64,000 nucleotides of DNA from Symsagittifera roscoffensis (taxonomy: Eukaryota > Xenacoelomorpha > Acoela > Convolutidae): positions 54,816,338 to 54,880,337 of the forward strand of contig NC_087064.1 of assembly GCF_963678635.1 (NCBI RefSeq), given 5' to 3'. Under the pieces are notes generated by a model that saw only the letters and a list, made by a program, of their open reading frames with translations, made no database searches and had not been told where the DNA came from. Shown here in pieces: positions 10,748 through 20,650 of this stretch. Position numbers and translations under genes: made by a program. Numbering within the stretch: position 1 is the stretch's first letter; each line of letters opens with the position of its first letter.

Positions 10748-11015
10748 TAAAATGCCGCCACCCACCGAAATTCTTACCAAAAAAGTATCTAAAACGTCCT
10801 GCCCTCATCCAATCAATTGCAATCAAAAAAATTGATTGGGTTTCTTATACCTGGTTATGAATAAAAATTACTTTGAATAAACTCTGACCGTCTTGAAAAT
10901 ATACCAACTTTTTTTGAAACTTCCCATTAAAAACTCAAAAGAGTTATGACTTTTCAAAAAAAATACATCAAATTTTCAAAACTGTCGTTCCGAAAAATTT
11001 CTCTGATACCTGGTT

Positions 11016-11635
11016 GTCACGCATTATTTCTATTACTGTCGTTGTTCTTGGGTAGTTACATTATTAGTCTCTAATAAGTTTTTTTTATCCCCCCACCCCA
11101 TCTGGCCAAGACCACCTACCTTGTCTGGAGTCCACTATGGGGTACCTTCGCGTTCCAACGCTTGTTTTCAATCTTTAGTGTGGTCAGAATTGACTCTGGT
11201 TAATATAATGTAACCAAATCGATGATGCCATTGTGTGGTTACGGTATGTAGGCCCCCTTTTACAATTTGCAACCGCTACCTGTTATCTTAACCAACTCCC
11301 TGTCTAACTTCCTCCCTATCAAACAAAAAACCCTTAAAGCACGATGGGTGCTAAACCACACTATACAAAAGCCGTAGAACATGTTTCCAAGCTCTGTTCA
11401 TGTAAAAACGTTGGCTGAAAAACTGTGGGTTTCCGCTTATTCACCTCTATATCTATCTCTATAGTATCAAATGGAATTTAACGATATCCGTTTGACCCAA
11501 AAGCACACTCCGGTGATCCCCTCTAGTGGTCAGACTGCGCTGGTTACACTAATGGTAGTTTCTTCCTAGTAGCGTCTTCTCTTAATTCCCAGATGTCGGT
11601 CTTTCTAAGCTCTTCACTGTCTCACTGGTCACCTC
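11016..11635. other. No gene seen
   Basis: Mixed-composition sequence with a short C-rich stretch near 11085-11100. No coding frame, repeat structure or RNA gene was recognised. Confidence 0.5.
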
Positions 11636-11910
11636 TTCCAGTGAAGTCTCCCAGTGGTTATCCCAGGTTGCAACGCAATCTGAAAACCCTTTAAACGCCT
11701 CGAATTTGGGCATCTGCTAAGTACTTGCTACTTTGATGGAAAAGATCGGTCTTATTGTAAAACAGTAAAAGAATACTACCAATTAATATAAAAGTTTGAT
11801 CCACCTAATCTGGAAATCAAAGTCATTGTCCATTTTAACTTTTTATGGTTTTTCTTCCTTTTTCGTTTTTTCATTCGCTTTATGTCTTTCAATAATTCTG
11901 TGTTCCTCTA

Positions 11911-12156
11911 GTGGCCCCCCATACTCGGTTAGCTAAGCCTCGTATCCCAGAGCGCACCAAGCAAAATTTCTCAAGTTTACGCAAAAAGCTATCGTGGTAC
12001 GACCAGAAGGTGGACACGTTCCATGTGAACCATACCACCGGTTCTCTAGAATGGGCGTCTAACACGGAGCTCTCCAGTGAAGTCTCCCAGTGGTTATCCC
12101 AGGTTGCAACGCTATCTGAAAACCCTTTCAACGCCCCGAATTTGGGCATCTGCTAA
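11911..12156 (+). CDS. Candidate terminal exon, repeat unit 1 (unknown protein)
   Basis: The frame follows a good 3' splice site (TTCCTCTAG at 11901-11909) and encodes about 80 residues (HTRLAKPRIPERT..., WYDQKVDTFHVNHTTGSLEW..., ending NLGIC) before a stop. There is no ATG at its head, so it would need an upstream exon. The same frame is open in the next unit with about six amino-acid changes. I do not recognise the family. It could be a transposon-derived tail or a duplicated exon of a gene whose 5' part I cannot find. Confidence 0.35.
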   Translation: MAPHTRLAKPRIPERTKQNFSSLRKKLSWYDQKVDTFHVNHTTGSLEWASNTELSSEVSQWLSQVATLSENPFNAPNLGIC

Positions 12157-12347
12157 GTACTTGCTACTTTGATGGAAAAGATCGGTCTTATTGTAAAACA
12201 GTAAAAGAATACTACCAATTAATATAAAAGTTTGATCCACCTAATCTGGAAATCAAAGTCACTGTCCATTTTAACTTTTTATGATTTTTTCTTCCTTTTT
12301 TGTTTTTTCATTCGCTTTATGTCTTTCAATAATTCTTTGTTCCTCTA

Positions 12348-12593
12348 GTGGCCCCCCATACTCGGTTAGCTAAGACTCGTATCCCGGAGCGCACCAAGAA
12401 AAATTTCACAAGTTTACGCAAAAAGCTATCATGGTACGACCAGAAGGTGGACACGTTCCAAGTGAACCATACCACCGGTTCTCTAGAATGGGCGTGTAAC
12501 CCGGAGCTCTCCAGTGAAGTCTCCCAGTGGTTATCCCAGGTTGCAACGCTATCTGAAAACCCTTTAAACGCCCCGAATTTGGGCATCTGCTAA
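12348..12593 (+). CDS. Candidate terminal exon, repeat unit 2 (unknown protein)
   Basis: Second full copy of the 80-codon frame, again behind TTCCTCTAG and again closed by TAA. Substitutions relative to unit 1 are few and leave the frame open. Later units (12785-12840, 12900-12985, 13133-13310) are truncated or fused to other sequence. Confidence 0.33.
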   Translation: MAPHTRLAKTRIPERTKKNFTSLRKKLSWYDQKVDTFQVNHTTGSLEWACNPELSSEVSQWLSQVATLSENPLNAPNLGIC

Positions 12594-13305
12594 GTACTTG
12601 CTACTTTGATGGAAAAGATCGGTCTTATTGTAAAACAGTAAAAGAATACTACCAATTAATATAAAAGTTTGATCCACCTAACCTGGAAATCAAAGTCACT
12701 TTCCATTTTAACTTTTTATGGTTTTTTCTTCCTTTTTGGTTTTTTCATTCGCTTTATGTCTTTCAGTAATTTTTTGTTCTTCTAGTGACCCCCCATACTC
12801 GGTTAGCTAAGCCTCGTATCCCAGAGCGCACCAGATTTCCAGATTTTTTGTTTTTTCATTCGCTTTATGTCTTTCAATAATTCTTTGTTCCTCTAGTGGC
12901 CCCCCATACTCGGTTAGCTAAGCCTCGTATCCCAGAGCGGACCAAGAAAAATTTCACAAGTTTACGCAAAAAGCTATCGCGTTATTCTTTTATTGTAAAA
13001 CAGTAAAAGAATACTACCAATTAATATAAAAGTTTGATCCACCTAATCTGGAAATCAAAGTCACTGTCCATTTTAACTTTTTTTTCTTTTTTTCATTCGC
13101 TTTATGTCTTTCAATAATTCTTTGTTCCTCTAGTGGCCCCCCATACTCGGTTAGCTAAGCCTCGTATCCCAGAGCGCACCGAGAAAAATTTCACAAGTTT
13201 ACGCAAAAAGCTATCGTGGTACGACCAGAAGGTGGACACGTTCCAAGCTAACCATACCACCGGTTCTCTAGAATGGGCATCTAACCCGGAGCTCTCCACT
13301 GTGTT

Positions 13306-14957
13306 CGATCCCGTAATCCTGATGTCGTAGAACACGCAGGAGCACCATTAAAACAGTATGTAACAGTCATCCGTCCGAGATAAAGAAAAATCAACCTTAT
13401 AACCATTGGCTCAAGGGCCAGGAGCTTCATCTCTTGTGTTTTTGTACCCCATTATGTCGGAGCCATTTCGGTTTGCTTAAACCATGGGGCTAGAAAATCG
13501 TGTTACAGCTTAAAAGCCACTACCAAATTACTCCCCCCCACTCTAGAAATATAAATGGCCCATGGCTAGGTCTCCAAATACGTAAAACAAGCGAACGCCG
13601 TTCAAAACAGGGCTGGAAACTCGAGTAAACCATTAGTTTCTAAAGGACAGTGGACCTCTGATCCATTTCAGATCAATGAACCTAAAACGCGGCTTATCTC
13701 ATCATTACTGTGTGAAAATACACGCAAGAAAAAAAATTAAGTTCTCACATAGTGACGCGACTCTAGAAATAAGTAAATCATGTATATAAAACAACTCTAG
13801 AAGTCTTAGAGAATAACTTGTTTTATTTCAAGAAATTTGTTGTCCTGGACAATTGGGCAGCTTCACTCGTCTACCTGCCCAATCCACGTTCTCGCTTGTG
13901 CAACTATGGCACTCTCGTAAGATTTCGCTCTACTCGAATTGATGATTTCAGTATAATTGCGAATAGCAATTTTACTGTAGCAGCAATTCCGATCAACTTT
14001 TCCGCAATTATGTCTGGAATCTTGTGATGTTTTTGATTTCTAACTTCAGACGCCTTGACAAACCCGCGCTTGGCATGGTGGATTCAAATTTTTTCTAAAA
14101 TTGCTGTTTCTTCCAAAATCAAGGTCAAACTTCAGGATATGACCGACCGACACAACAATAGTTATATGATAATAATGTAGCCCTGATTTTAGGAGTGACC
14201 TCGTGGCCTGGGGATACTGAGACCCAGCCATGAGCTGACTTTTTCTGCTTGTAATTGAGTTAATTTTTGCAGTTTGGTCGATAGCCGTAAATTATAATGA
14301 CTTTGTCGATCCGATGTTGATAGACCACACATTCAACTGTCTTTGGTAGAGATGGTCAAAAGCATGTGAAGCTGTGTTTAGACGATAGCCAATCATTTTA
14401 GTAACCAGCTTTGTTTTCCGTCGGTAAGTACTTGCGGGCGAATGTTACAGAAAAGAGTGAAATTGTAAATTTTCGTTTGATTTTGTCGACTAGTGTAGGT
14501 CTGGTTTGTTTCCTGAGTGTTTATATAAAAGAGTTTACAAATGTTTGGTCACAGTGTCTTTTGATTTACAAAGAATTGGAAAAATGTAGTCGCTTAGTCG
14601 CTTTTAGCCTAATTGTTGTGATAAACTTATTCAATAGATTTGTTATGTTTGATGTTTGTGCCTGTATGTGGAGCGCCCTCTGAGGGATTTTAGAGACAGG
14701 TCTGTCAAGTGGCTTTCTGTGGGGAGGTGGGAAACTGGAACTGGCTTGAGGAGTCTGGTGGTGCGCCGCTGGACCTACTGAGCTCGGGTGAGATTGTTCC
14801 TTGTTTTTGATTTTTATATTTTAAAATTTAAATTAATTTAGTTGTCTTTTTTTTTATTTGCTGATTTGTAAAATTCCCACTAACCGCTTATCATGGGTTA
14901 GTTCAGTCCCCTAAATTCCAGTCAAAATCCTTTTTTTTACCTTTATGCTGCGTCAAG
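13306..14957. other. No gene seen; possible 5' region of the following retrotransposon
   Basis: No coding frame with recognisable content. A segment near 14470-14505 (TTTGATTTTGTCGACTAGTG) resembles the right arm end of the inverted repeat at 31016-31949. The last few hundred bases may be the untranslated leader of the non-LTR element starting at 14958. Confidence 0.4.
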
Positions 14958-17790
14958 ATGAGGACAAACAACAAAGAGTGTACAAGCAAAGATTGCTTAA
15001 AACCTTCAGGACTGATAAATTGGATTAGATGTGATTGTTGTTCTAGTTGGTATCATATCAGTTGTGTAAATATTTCTCTTAGCGACACTAAGAAAACCCA
15101 ATGGTTTCAGTGTCCTTTATGCGTTGATGTAAAATCTGCTAATAAAGCAACAATAGGTAATGATTTAGTGCTAGACAATTATGTTAATACAGCCATCTCA
15201 AATGTCCGAGTACTCAAGAGAGTACCAAAAGAATCGCGTGTTCCCTTGGCGGAAAGTCTGTCGGACAAAATAAAGGACATCGTCTACAACGTAGAAGATG
15301 TTACAAAATGGCTAATTTTTTTAACGTCGTTCTTGTTTTTTTTGGAGCAACAGAAAAGAAGTGGACGCAAACAGACCACAAGCATGAGTTCTTTGATAAA
15401 TAAAACAATTCGAACAAATGACGTGTCACTTCCAAAACCCCATACCCAAGTTTCAAGCCCGCCTCTGAGTGACCTCGAGCAGAAAATAAAGTTAATAAGT
15501 AGTAAGCTCGATGAAGGAAATTTAAAGGGAGGAATAAGGCTAGCTGCTTCGGATGACAAAATAGCTCCTTTTTCAACTGATAACTATCAAAAAATGTTGT
15601 CTAAGCACCCGCAGCGAGCCAAATTTGCAGCTCCAAATCCAGAAAAGTTGGATAGTTTTTCTGTAACCGATTTTGTAAAAGATCTTGTTAGTAAGTCGAA
15701 TGCCAGTGCAGGACTTAATTTTCTGAAATCGCTTACTAAGCTGATAAACCTCATTGGAGATGGCAAAATACCCGAACCACTAAGACCTTTCGTTTTTGGC
15801 GCAAAGCTTATCGCCCTCATAAAGATAGACGGAGGGTTGAGACTGATTGCCATAGGCAACATGCTGAGACGTATCGCGTCTAAATGCGCTGGAAGCAAGG
15901 CCCTCTCCAAGCGACAAAATTTTTTCGGAAACGTACAGGTAGGATGCGGTACCAAACGAGGAGCAGAAATAGCTGCGCACTCGTTTCGAAATCTAATTGA
16001 ACGCGACGACAATCCAAAACCCACTGTTCTTTTAAAACTAGATTTGAAGAATGCTTTTAACTCTTTAAACAGAGAAACAATGCTGAATCATGTTAATTCA
16101 AATCGCCCCGAATTGTATAATTACACCCATTGCGCGTATGGTAAACCTAGTTACTTTTTTTTACGGAAGCTCTGTCATAATGTCAGAAGACGGAACTCAG
16201 CAAGGTGATCCTGAAGCCCCACCCCTTTTTGCGGAAACAATTCATACACTAGTCAAACAGTTGGAGTCGAAAATTAACATCTGGTATTTAGATGACGGGA
16301 ATTTAGCCGACGACTATAAGGTAGTACTCCGGGACCTCAAAAACATTCTGAAATCGGAACAAATTTACGGCCTGAGCTTAAACACTGAGAAGTGTGAACT
16401 TTGTTTTTTTGGGACCGACTACTAGTACACAGTATAATTCAATTTTAACACAATTTCGAAAAATATGCCCCAAAATAAAAATAAAAACAAAAGAAGAACT
16501 CCTCATTTTAGGATCTCCAATCGGCGAACTTTGCCGAAAAGAATTGCTCGACGAAAAAATTAAGGAGCTTGAAAAAATCTCGGATGTCATTGACAAACTA
16601 GACGCCCATTATGGTTTTTACCTCCTGAAAAATTGCTTTAGCATGCCAAAACTCCTATATTTTTTGCGTACGAGCCCTTGTTTTTTGCAAAATGGTTTTT
16701 TGGAACGCTATGATAAATTACTAAGAAATTCGTTATGCAAGGTCACTAACGTGAAAATGGATGATAACCAGTTTTTACAAGCAGTTCTTCCGGCAGCCAT
16801 AGGTGGCTTGGGCGTTTCTTCCGCTCGTCTACTCGCTTTACCCGCTTTCTTAGCCTCAGCAGTAGGAGCAAAAGATGCCTTGAGCGAAATCTTTGGTTTG
16901 AAGCATGTGGATGGAACCTATGATGATGCGCTTAAACGGTGGTTTGACCTTGGAAAAATTGAAATGGCTTCGGAAAATTAAATCTAAAAAAATTGGACGG
17001 AGCCAATTTTTGACAGCGAAATTGCAGACTTGATTTTACGACTCGAACCAACGGACGTAAAAAGGTTCAACGCGTTCCAAGATAGATTTGACTCCCAATG
17101 GTTGAACGTCATCCCGTGCAAAAATTTAAGGTTAAAACTGTCGAACCAACAACTCAGAATTGCGATAGGACTGCGATTAGGATCAAAAATATGCGAACGG
17201 CATAGATGCGTGTGCGGAAAAGACGTTACCGAGGATGGTTGGCATGGTCTTTCTTGCCTCAAAAGTGCAGGGAGATTCTCTAGGCATTCAAACCTGAATG
17301 CCCTTATAAAGCAGAGTCTATCATCTACTCACATTCCGTCTGTTTTAGAACCACGACACCTCTACAGGACCGATCAGAAGCGACCAGACGGTTTGACGCT
17401 CGTTCCATGGGCTGATGGTAAGCAGCTCTTGTGGGATGTAACGGTAGTAGACTCCTTAGCTCCTTGTAGGATTAATGCCGGGTCTGTTTGTAACCCTGGT
17501 ACGGCTGCCGCTGAAGCGGAAGAGCGAAAAATTGAAAGTATTAAGATCTTATAAATGATGGATATCTTTTTCAACCGCTAGCTTTTGAAATTCAGGGCGC
17601 GGCCGGCCCCAGCACAGAAGTTTTTTTGAGCAAGCTTTGTAAGAACCTAAGCATAAGCACTGAGGAACCCAGAGCAGGCAGTTTTTTTAAAACAGAGAAT
17701 CTCCCTGGCAATACAGTTTGCGAACGCCGTTTGCGTACTCGGAACAAAAAATGACAAAATAACTTTCGACGAAAATTTTTACTTGTAACA
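14958..17790 (+). mobile_element. Non-LTR retrotransposon: PHD finger - RT - restriction-like endonuclease (frameshifted)
   Basis: The first frame (14958-16208) opens with a PHD-type zinc finger (CTSKDC ... CDCC ... WYHISC ... WFQCPLC, residues 8-55), a spacer, then RT fingers and motif A (LKLDLKNAFNSL). The frame shifts inside a T run near 16150 into 16090-16425, which has QQGDP and the catalytic YLDD motif. It shifts again at a T run near 16405 into 16394-16981 (thumb), with two in-frame stops just after 16978. 17030-17554 then carries a CxC...HxxxC knuckle (CVCGKDVTEDGWHGLSC) followed by RPDG (17381) and WDVTVVD (17432), the pattern of a C-terminal restriction-like endonuclease. More coding sequence follows in a shifted frame to about 17790. 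The architecture fits a site-specific, R2-like non-LTR element; the exact clade is uncertain. Confidence 0.85.
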
Positions 17791-18115
17791 CTTGTATATT
17801 ATATTATCTCGTGTCGAGTTGCGTGTTCTTATTGAAGAAACGTAACCCGTATCGATTTTAATTGAAAAAGACTTAAACACTTGTCATCTTCTTTTATCAT
17901 TATCACTTCCATATCTAAAAAATTCCAAGGATTTTGACCGGAATACATGATGAAGGGACTCATGACTGTAACCTCGGTTACTATGATACTTTTGACCTTC
18001 TGATTACCAAGAAAAGACGTTCATCCTTAATTTGAGAATTAGGCGAATTGAGAAAAAGCAAGTGTTGTAAATTCGATTACCAGGATAATGTCTGACCTTC
18101 TGATTTACGATTTCT
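17791..18115. other. Upstream region of NDUFS6
   Basis: AT-rich sequence between the dead retrotransposon and NDUFS6. No TATA box or other promoter element could be assigned with confidence. Confidence 0.4.
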
Positions 18116-18124
18116 AGACTAATC
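18105..18124 (+). other. 3' splice-acceptor-like site just before the NDUFS6 start
   Basis: The tract TGATTTACGATTTCTAG ends at 18117, seven bases before the ATG at 18125. A pyrimidine-rich AG this close to a start codon fits a leader-exon intron or a spliced-leader trans-splice site. Confidence 0.55.
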
Positions 18125-18496
18125 ATGTTATCTTTGAAACGAGTTTGTCGTGCTCCGTTTGTAGTGACGCGGAGGACTGTTTTTCCACGGGCCAATGCTG
18201 GAGTCAAACCTTCTGTCGGTGAAAATGAACCTGTAGGTCACACCCATCAGAAGTTTGGACCCGAAGACAATCGACAAGCTCGATTCCTATTAAAAGAGAA
18301 ACAAGTTAATCCAAATTTTGCTATTGAAATGGTAGCTGAAGTACCACCTATTGAAATCGACGGTAATCACGTTTACTGTGACGGTGGCGATCCGGCTTTA
18401 GGACATCCGAAAGTTTATATCAATTTAGATAAACCAGGAGCTCATGACTGCGGTTACTGTGGGCTTCGTTACGTCATGAAAGCACACCACCATTGA
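18125..18496 (+). CDS. NDUFS6: NADH dehydrogenase [ubiquinone] iron-sulfur protein 6, mitochondrial
   Basis: This is an accessory subunit of respiratory complex I on the matrix side of the inner mitochondrial membrane, needed for assembly of the peripheral arm. The 123-residue product matches the family length. It has a basic, Arg-rich N terminus without acidic residues (about residues 1-30) as expected of a mitochondrial presequence. The C-terminal zf-CHCC domain is clear: YCDGGDPALGHPKVYINL followed by CGYCG, with likely zinc ligands Cys85, His94, Cys109 and Cys112 all present. The gene is intronless within the coding region. The ATG at 18125 follows an acceptor-like AG at 18117. HRI begins about 156 nt after the stop on the same strand, so the two may share a primary transcript. 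Confidence 0.97.
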   Translation: MLSLKRVCRAPFVVTRRTVFPRANAGVKPSVGENEPVGHTHQKFGPEDNRQARFLLKEKQVNPNFAIEMVAEVPPIEIDGNHVYCDGGDPALGHPKVYINLDKPGAHDCGYCGLRYVMKAHHH

Positions 18497-18613
18497 TGAA
18501 CTCAATCAAACTGCAGACTATTAATAGAATTTTAGTACAAAAATGATTTTGCTTTGTCTCGAGTTGGAATAGCATTGGTCAAGAAAAGCTTTAAGTTTCT
18601 GCGAAGCTTGTGT

Positions 18614-18652
18614 TTACTTTTTGTTTTTCAGAGTGTTTATAATGTACATAAA
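18614..18652 (+). other. 3' splice-acceptor-like site and short leader before HRI
   Basis: TTTACTTTTTGTTTTTCAG ends at 18631, 21 bases before the HRI ATG. The frame continues upstream through it without a stop to 18554, but that part lacks conserved sequence. I therefore take 18653 as the start and the AG as a cis or trans splice acceptor. Confidence 0.6.
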
Positions 18653-18656
18653 ATGA
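18642..18656 (+). promoter_or_regulatory. Four-codon uORF overlapping the HRI start codon
   Basis: ATG TAC ATA AAA TGA: the stop TGA lies inside the ATGA that begins the HRI frame. If the mRNA starts at the acceptor at 18631, this is the first ATG a scanning ribosome meets. Termination-reinitiation or leaky scanning would then set HRI translation. Translation is inferred, not shown. Confidence 0.4.
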
Positions 18657-20650
18657 ATGGGAAAGAGAACTTTAAGCAGGAAAGGCAACAGCCTTCTGAA
18701 AGTGGAGATGCATTAGGTGATAGATACAGGTTTCAAACTACCTCAACCGAGGCTTCCGGTAGTGGTACAGTTGTTGAAAGTAGTGATTCTGATGCTAATA
18801 TTAGATCGCAGTGTGTCGCCTCCGTTCGGAGAAATTACGTTACTGATAACGGGGCTTCCTCTGGGCCGCTCAACATGAGTATACTTTTTGTAGGTCTGCT
18901 CGAGGTAATTTTGGCTAAAGTCGAGTCTAATAAAGCTGTTCGCGAAACTTTACTAAAAGTTATTCTAGAAAAACTCCAAGAATCCAAAATTTTTCCAAAC
19001 GTATCAGAAGTACTTGATGACCTGAAACCCCTTCGAAGGCATTACCTGAAAGGTTTCTGGAGAATTATTCAGGAAGCAAGAAAAAATATTACTACCATTG
19101 TGCCATTGGGAGGTGCTCAGTCGAGTGCTATAGACTTACAAACTCTCTCATTGCCATGTCCCAAAGATTGGTTTACAGACTATTTAAACGCGTCTCGATA
19201 TGAGAGTAATTTTGAGGAACTTGGAGTTTTAGGGAAAGGAGGCTTTGGAATTGTTTACCGCGCAAGAAACAGAGTTGATTTAACTCACTATGCCGTAAAG
19301 AAAATTTTTCTGAAAGATGTGAAGCATGAAGGGAAGCTGAAGATCATGCGAGAAGCCAGGGTGCTAGCAACACTTAAGCATCCGAACATAGTTTGCTATC
19401 ATGGTGCTTGGATGGAATTTGTTGCAAAATTGCCAGGGTGTTTCGCTGGAATTTCTCGGAATACAAATTTATCATCAGAGGTGGAATCAAGTTCTGCTCT
19501 TTGTTCTTCAAATAAAAAGAATAAAACTTCCGCAACGACTTCAACGTCAAATGGAAATGCAAACGATTCTAATGTTTCCGATGAATCAGAAGGTGGGATT
19601 GTTTTTGGCACTGAACCAGCGTCTGCCATAGAAACTATTCAAATTGATCAAATTAAAACAGATATGAAACTCGAAGTTATTGAAATTACAAGCGAATCAG
19701 ATTGTGAAAGTTCTTCTATTCCTTCCGAAGTTCTTAGAAAATACTCGCAACCACTCGAGACAAGGCAAGCAACTGAAAATCAGTCGAATGGAGGTGCTGG
19801 AAGTACCTTCAAGTCTAGTTTGCATGGTAGATATAGAAGCAGCCCCTCTTTCAGCAGATCTTTCAGTTGTCCTAACTCTGTTGATTTGGACAAAGTCGAC
19901 AAACCAGCAGACACAAATTGTTTAGAAGTTGCTGCTTTGCGTTACTCGAGTTCACAAGAAATTTCAGGATGTTTCGCGCTTTTCATACAAATGGAACTTT
20001 ACGACGCAAGCTTAAAGCAGTGGGTAAATCAGCGGAACGTACGAGCAGCAGAGTCTAAAAGTTCATGGTCGTTCGTAGAGCACAAATCAAATTTGCATAT
20101 TTTCAAGCAGATCACAAGTGCTTTGAGCTACATACATAGTAAAAATGTAGTGCACAGGGATTTAAAGCTGCAGAATATTTTTATTGACCCGAAAAGCTTG
20201 CACATTTGGGTGGGTGATTACGGATTAGCGCGACATATCGACGAATCCTTTGAAGATAACTCAGAGGAAACAAAAGCAGAGGGAGAGATTCTTCTGAAAT
20301 CGGAAACCAAAGTATTGGGTCTTTCGGACGGAATCGGATCCTATCCGTACGTGGCCCCTGAACTTTTGAATGGCAAAGGAAGTTACACCTCAAAAGTGGA
20401 CATGTTTAGTTTGGGTATTGTTTTATTTGAGCTTTACAACCCGTTTTCAACTTCTATGGAGCGGGCAAGAGTGATCGAGCAGTTGAAGAAAACTGGGAAG
20501 GTTCCGGACCAGTCTATCAGCAGAAATTGGCCGACCGTTTGCAAATACATTGAAAAATTGATAGCGTTGGACCCGAAAGAAAGGCCCAGTGCAGATAAAC
20601 TACTAGGTAAATGTTATAATCACAGATTTCATTTAACTAAATTTGACTAG
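18653..20650 (+). CDS. EIF2AK1: eIF2-alpha kinase 1 (heme-regulated inhibitor, HRI)-like
   Basis: Cytosolic Ser/Thr kinase that phosphorylates eIF2-alpha to lower translation under heme shortage or mitochondrial stress. The 665-residue product (human HRI is about 630) has an N-terminal helical domain (about 73-150), a glycine loop GKGGFG (194-199) and ATP-binding Lys216 (YAVKK). The long acidic, Ser-rich kinase insert (about 240-450) is typical of eIF2-alpha kinases. HRD (Asp503), DYG in place of DFG (Asp522) and APE (568-570) follow. FELYNPFSTSMERARVIEQL matches the HRI-type C-lobe, which separates it from PERK, GCN2 and PKR. Cys-Pro pairs occur at 169-170 and 406-407; the latter sits where mammalian HRI has its heme-ligand Cys409-Pro410. 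His130 lies in the N-terminal domain. The gene is intronless, unlike vertebrate HRI. The start is set by the splice-like AG at 18631 and by loss of conserved sequence upstream. Confidence 0.93.
   Translation: MNGKENFKQERQQPSESGDALGDRYRFQTTSTEASGSGTVVESSDSDANIRSQCVASVRRNYVTDNGASSGPLNMSILFVGLLEVILAKVESNKAVRETLLKVILEKLQESKIFPNVSEVLDDLKPLRRHYLKGFWRIIQEARKNITTIVPLGGAQSSAIDLQTLSLPCPKDWFTDYLNASRYESNFEELGVLGKGGFGIVYRARNRVDLTHYAVKKIFLKDVKHEGKLKIMREARVLATLKHPNIVCYHGAWMEFVAKLPGCFAGISRNTNLSSEVESSSALCSSNKKNKTSATTSTSNGNANDSNVSDESEGGIVFGTEPASAIETIQIDQIKTDMKLEVIEITSESDCESSSIPSEVLRKYSQPLETRQATENQSNGGAGSTFKSSLHGRYRSSPSFSRSFSCPNSVDLDKVDKPADTNCLEVAALRYSSSQEISGCFALFIQMELYDASLKQWVNQRNVRAAESKSSWSFVEHKSNLHIFKQITSALSYIHSKNVVHRDLKLQNIFIDPKSLHIWVGDYGLARHIDESFEDNSEETKAEGEILLKSETKVLGLSDGIGSYPYVAPELLNGKGSYTSKVDMFSLGIVLFELYNPFSTSMERARVIEQLKKTGKVPDQSISRNWPTVCKYIEKLIALDPKERPSADKLLGKCYNHRFHLTKFD

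Larger units (their letters stand above)
8726..11015 (+). repeat. 1145-bp tandem duplication, apparently identical copies (8726-9870, 9871-11015)
   Basis: Copy 1 starts at GTCCACGTGGGCAGTCAC (8726) and copy 2 starts with the same bases at 9871, a spacing of 1145. Reading frames on both strands of the two copies are identical, and every stretch I compared by eye matched, including the internal minisatellite. The divergence of neighbouring repeats makes this identity stand out: it is either a very recent duplication or an assembly artefact. Confidence 0.93.
11636..13305 (+). repeat. Tandem 437-bp repeat array with an exon-like ORF in each unit
   Basis: A partial unit (from 11636) is followed by units whose TTTTTTCATTCGCTTTATG head occurs near 11866, 12301, 12737, 12849 and 13089. 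The first intervals are about 436 bp; the last units are shortened by deletions. Each full unit contains a pyrimidine-rich tract ending TTCCTCTAG, then an open frame of about 80 codons ending in TAA (11911-12149, 12348-12586; truncated copy near 13133-13330), then AT-rich sequence. This looks like repeated duplication of one last exon with its acceptor site. Confidence 0.88.

Noticed and set aside
15284-16024. Minus-strand open frames over the PHD-RT element
   Set aside because: They are antisense shadows of the RT coding strand with no domain content.
18554-18652. Upstream extension of HRI by 33 codons
   Set aside because: It crosses a strong splice-acceptor-like AG and has no similarity to HRI; the ATG at 18653 fits better.
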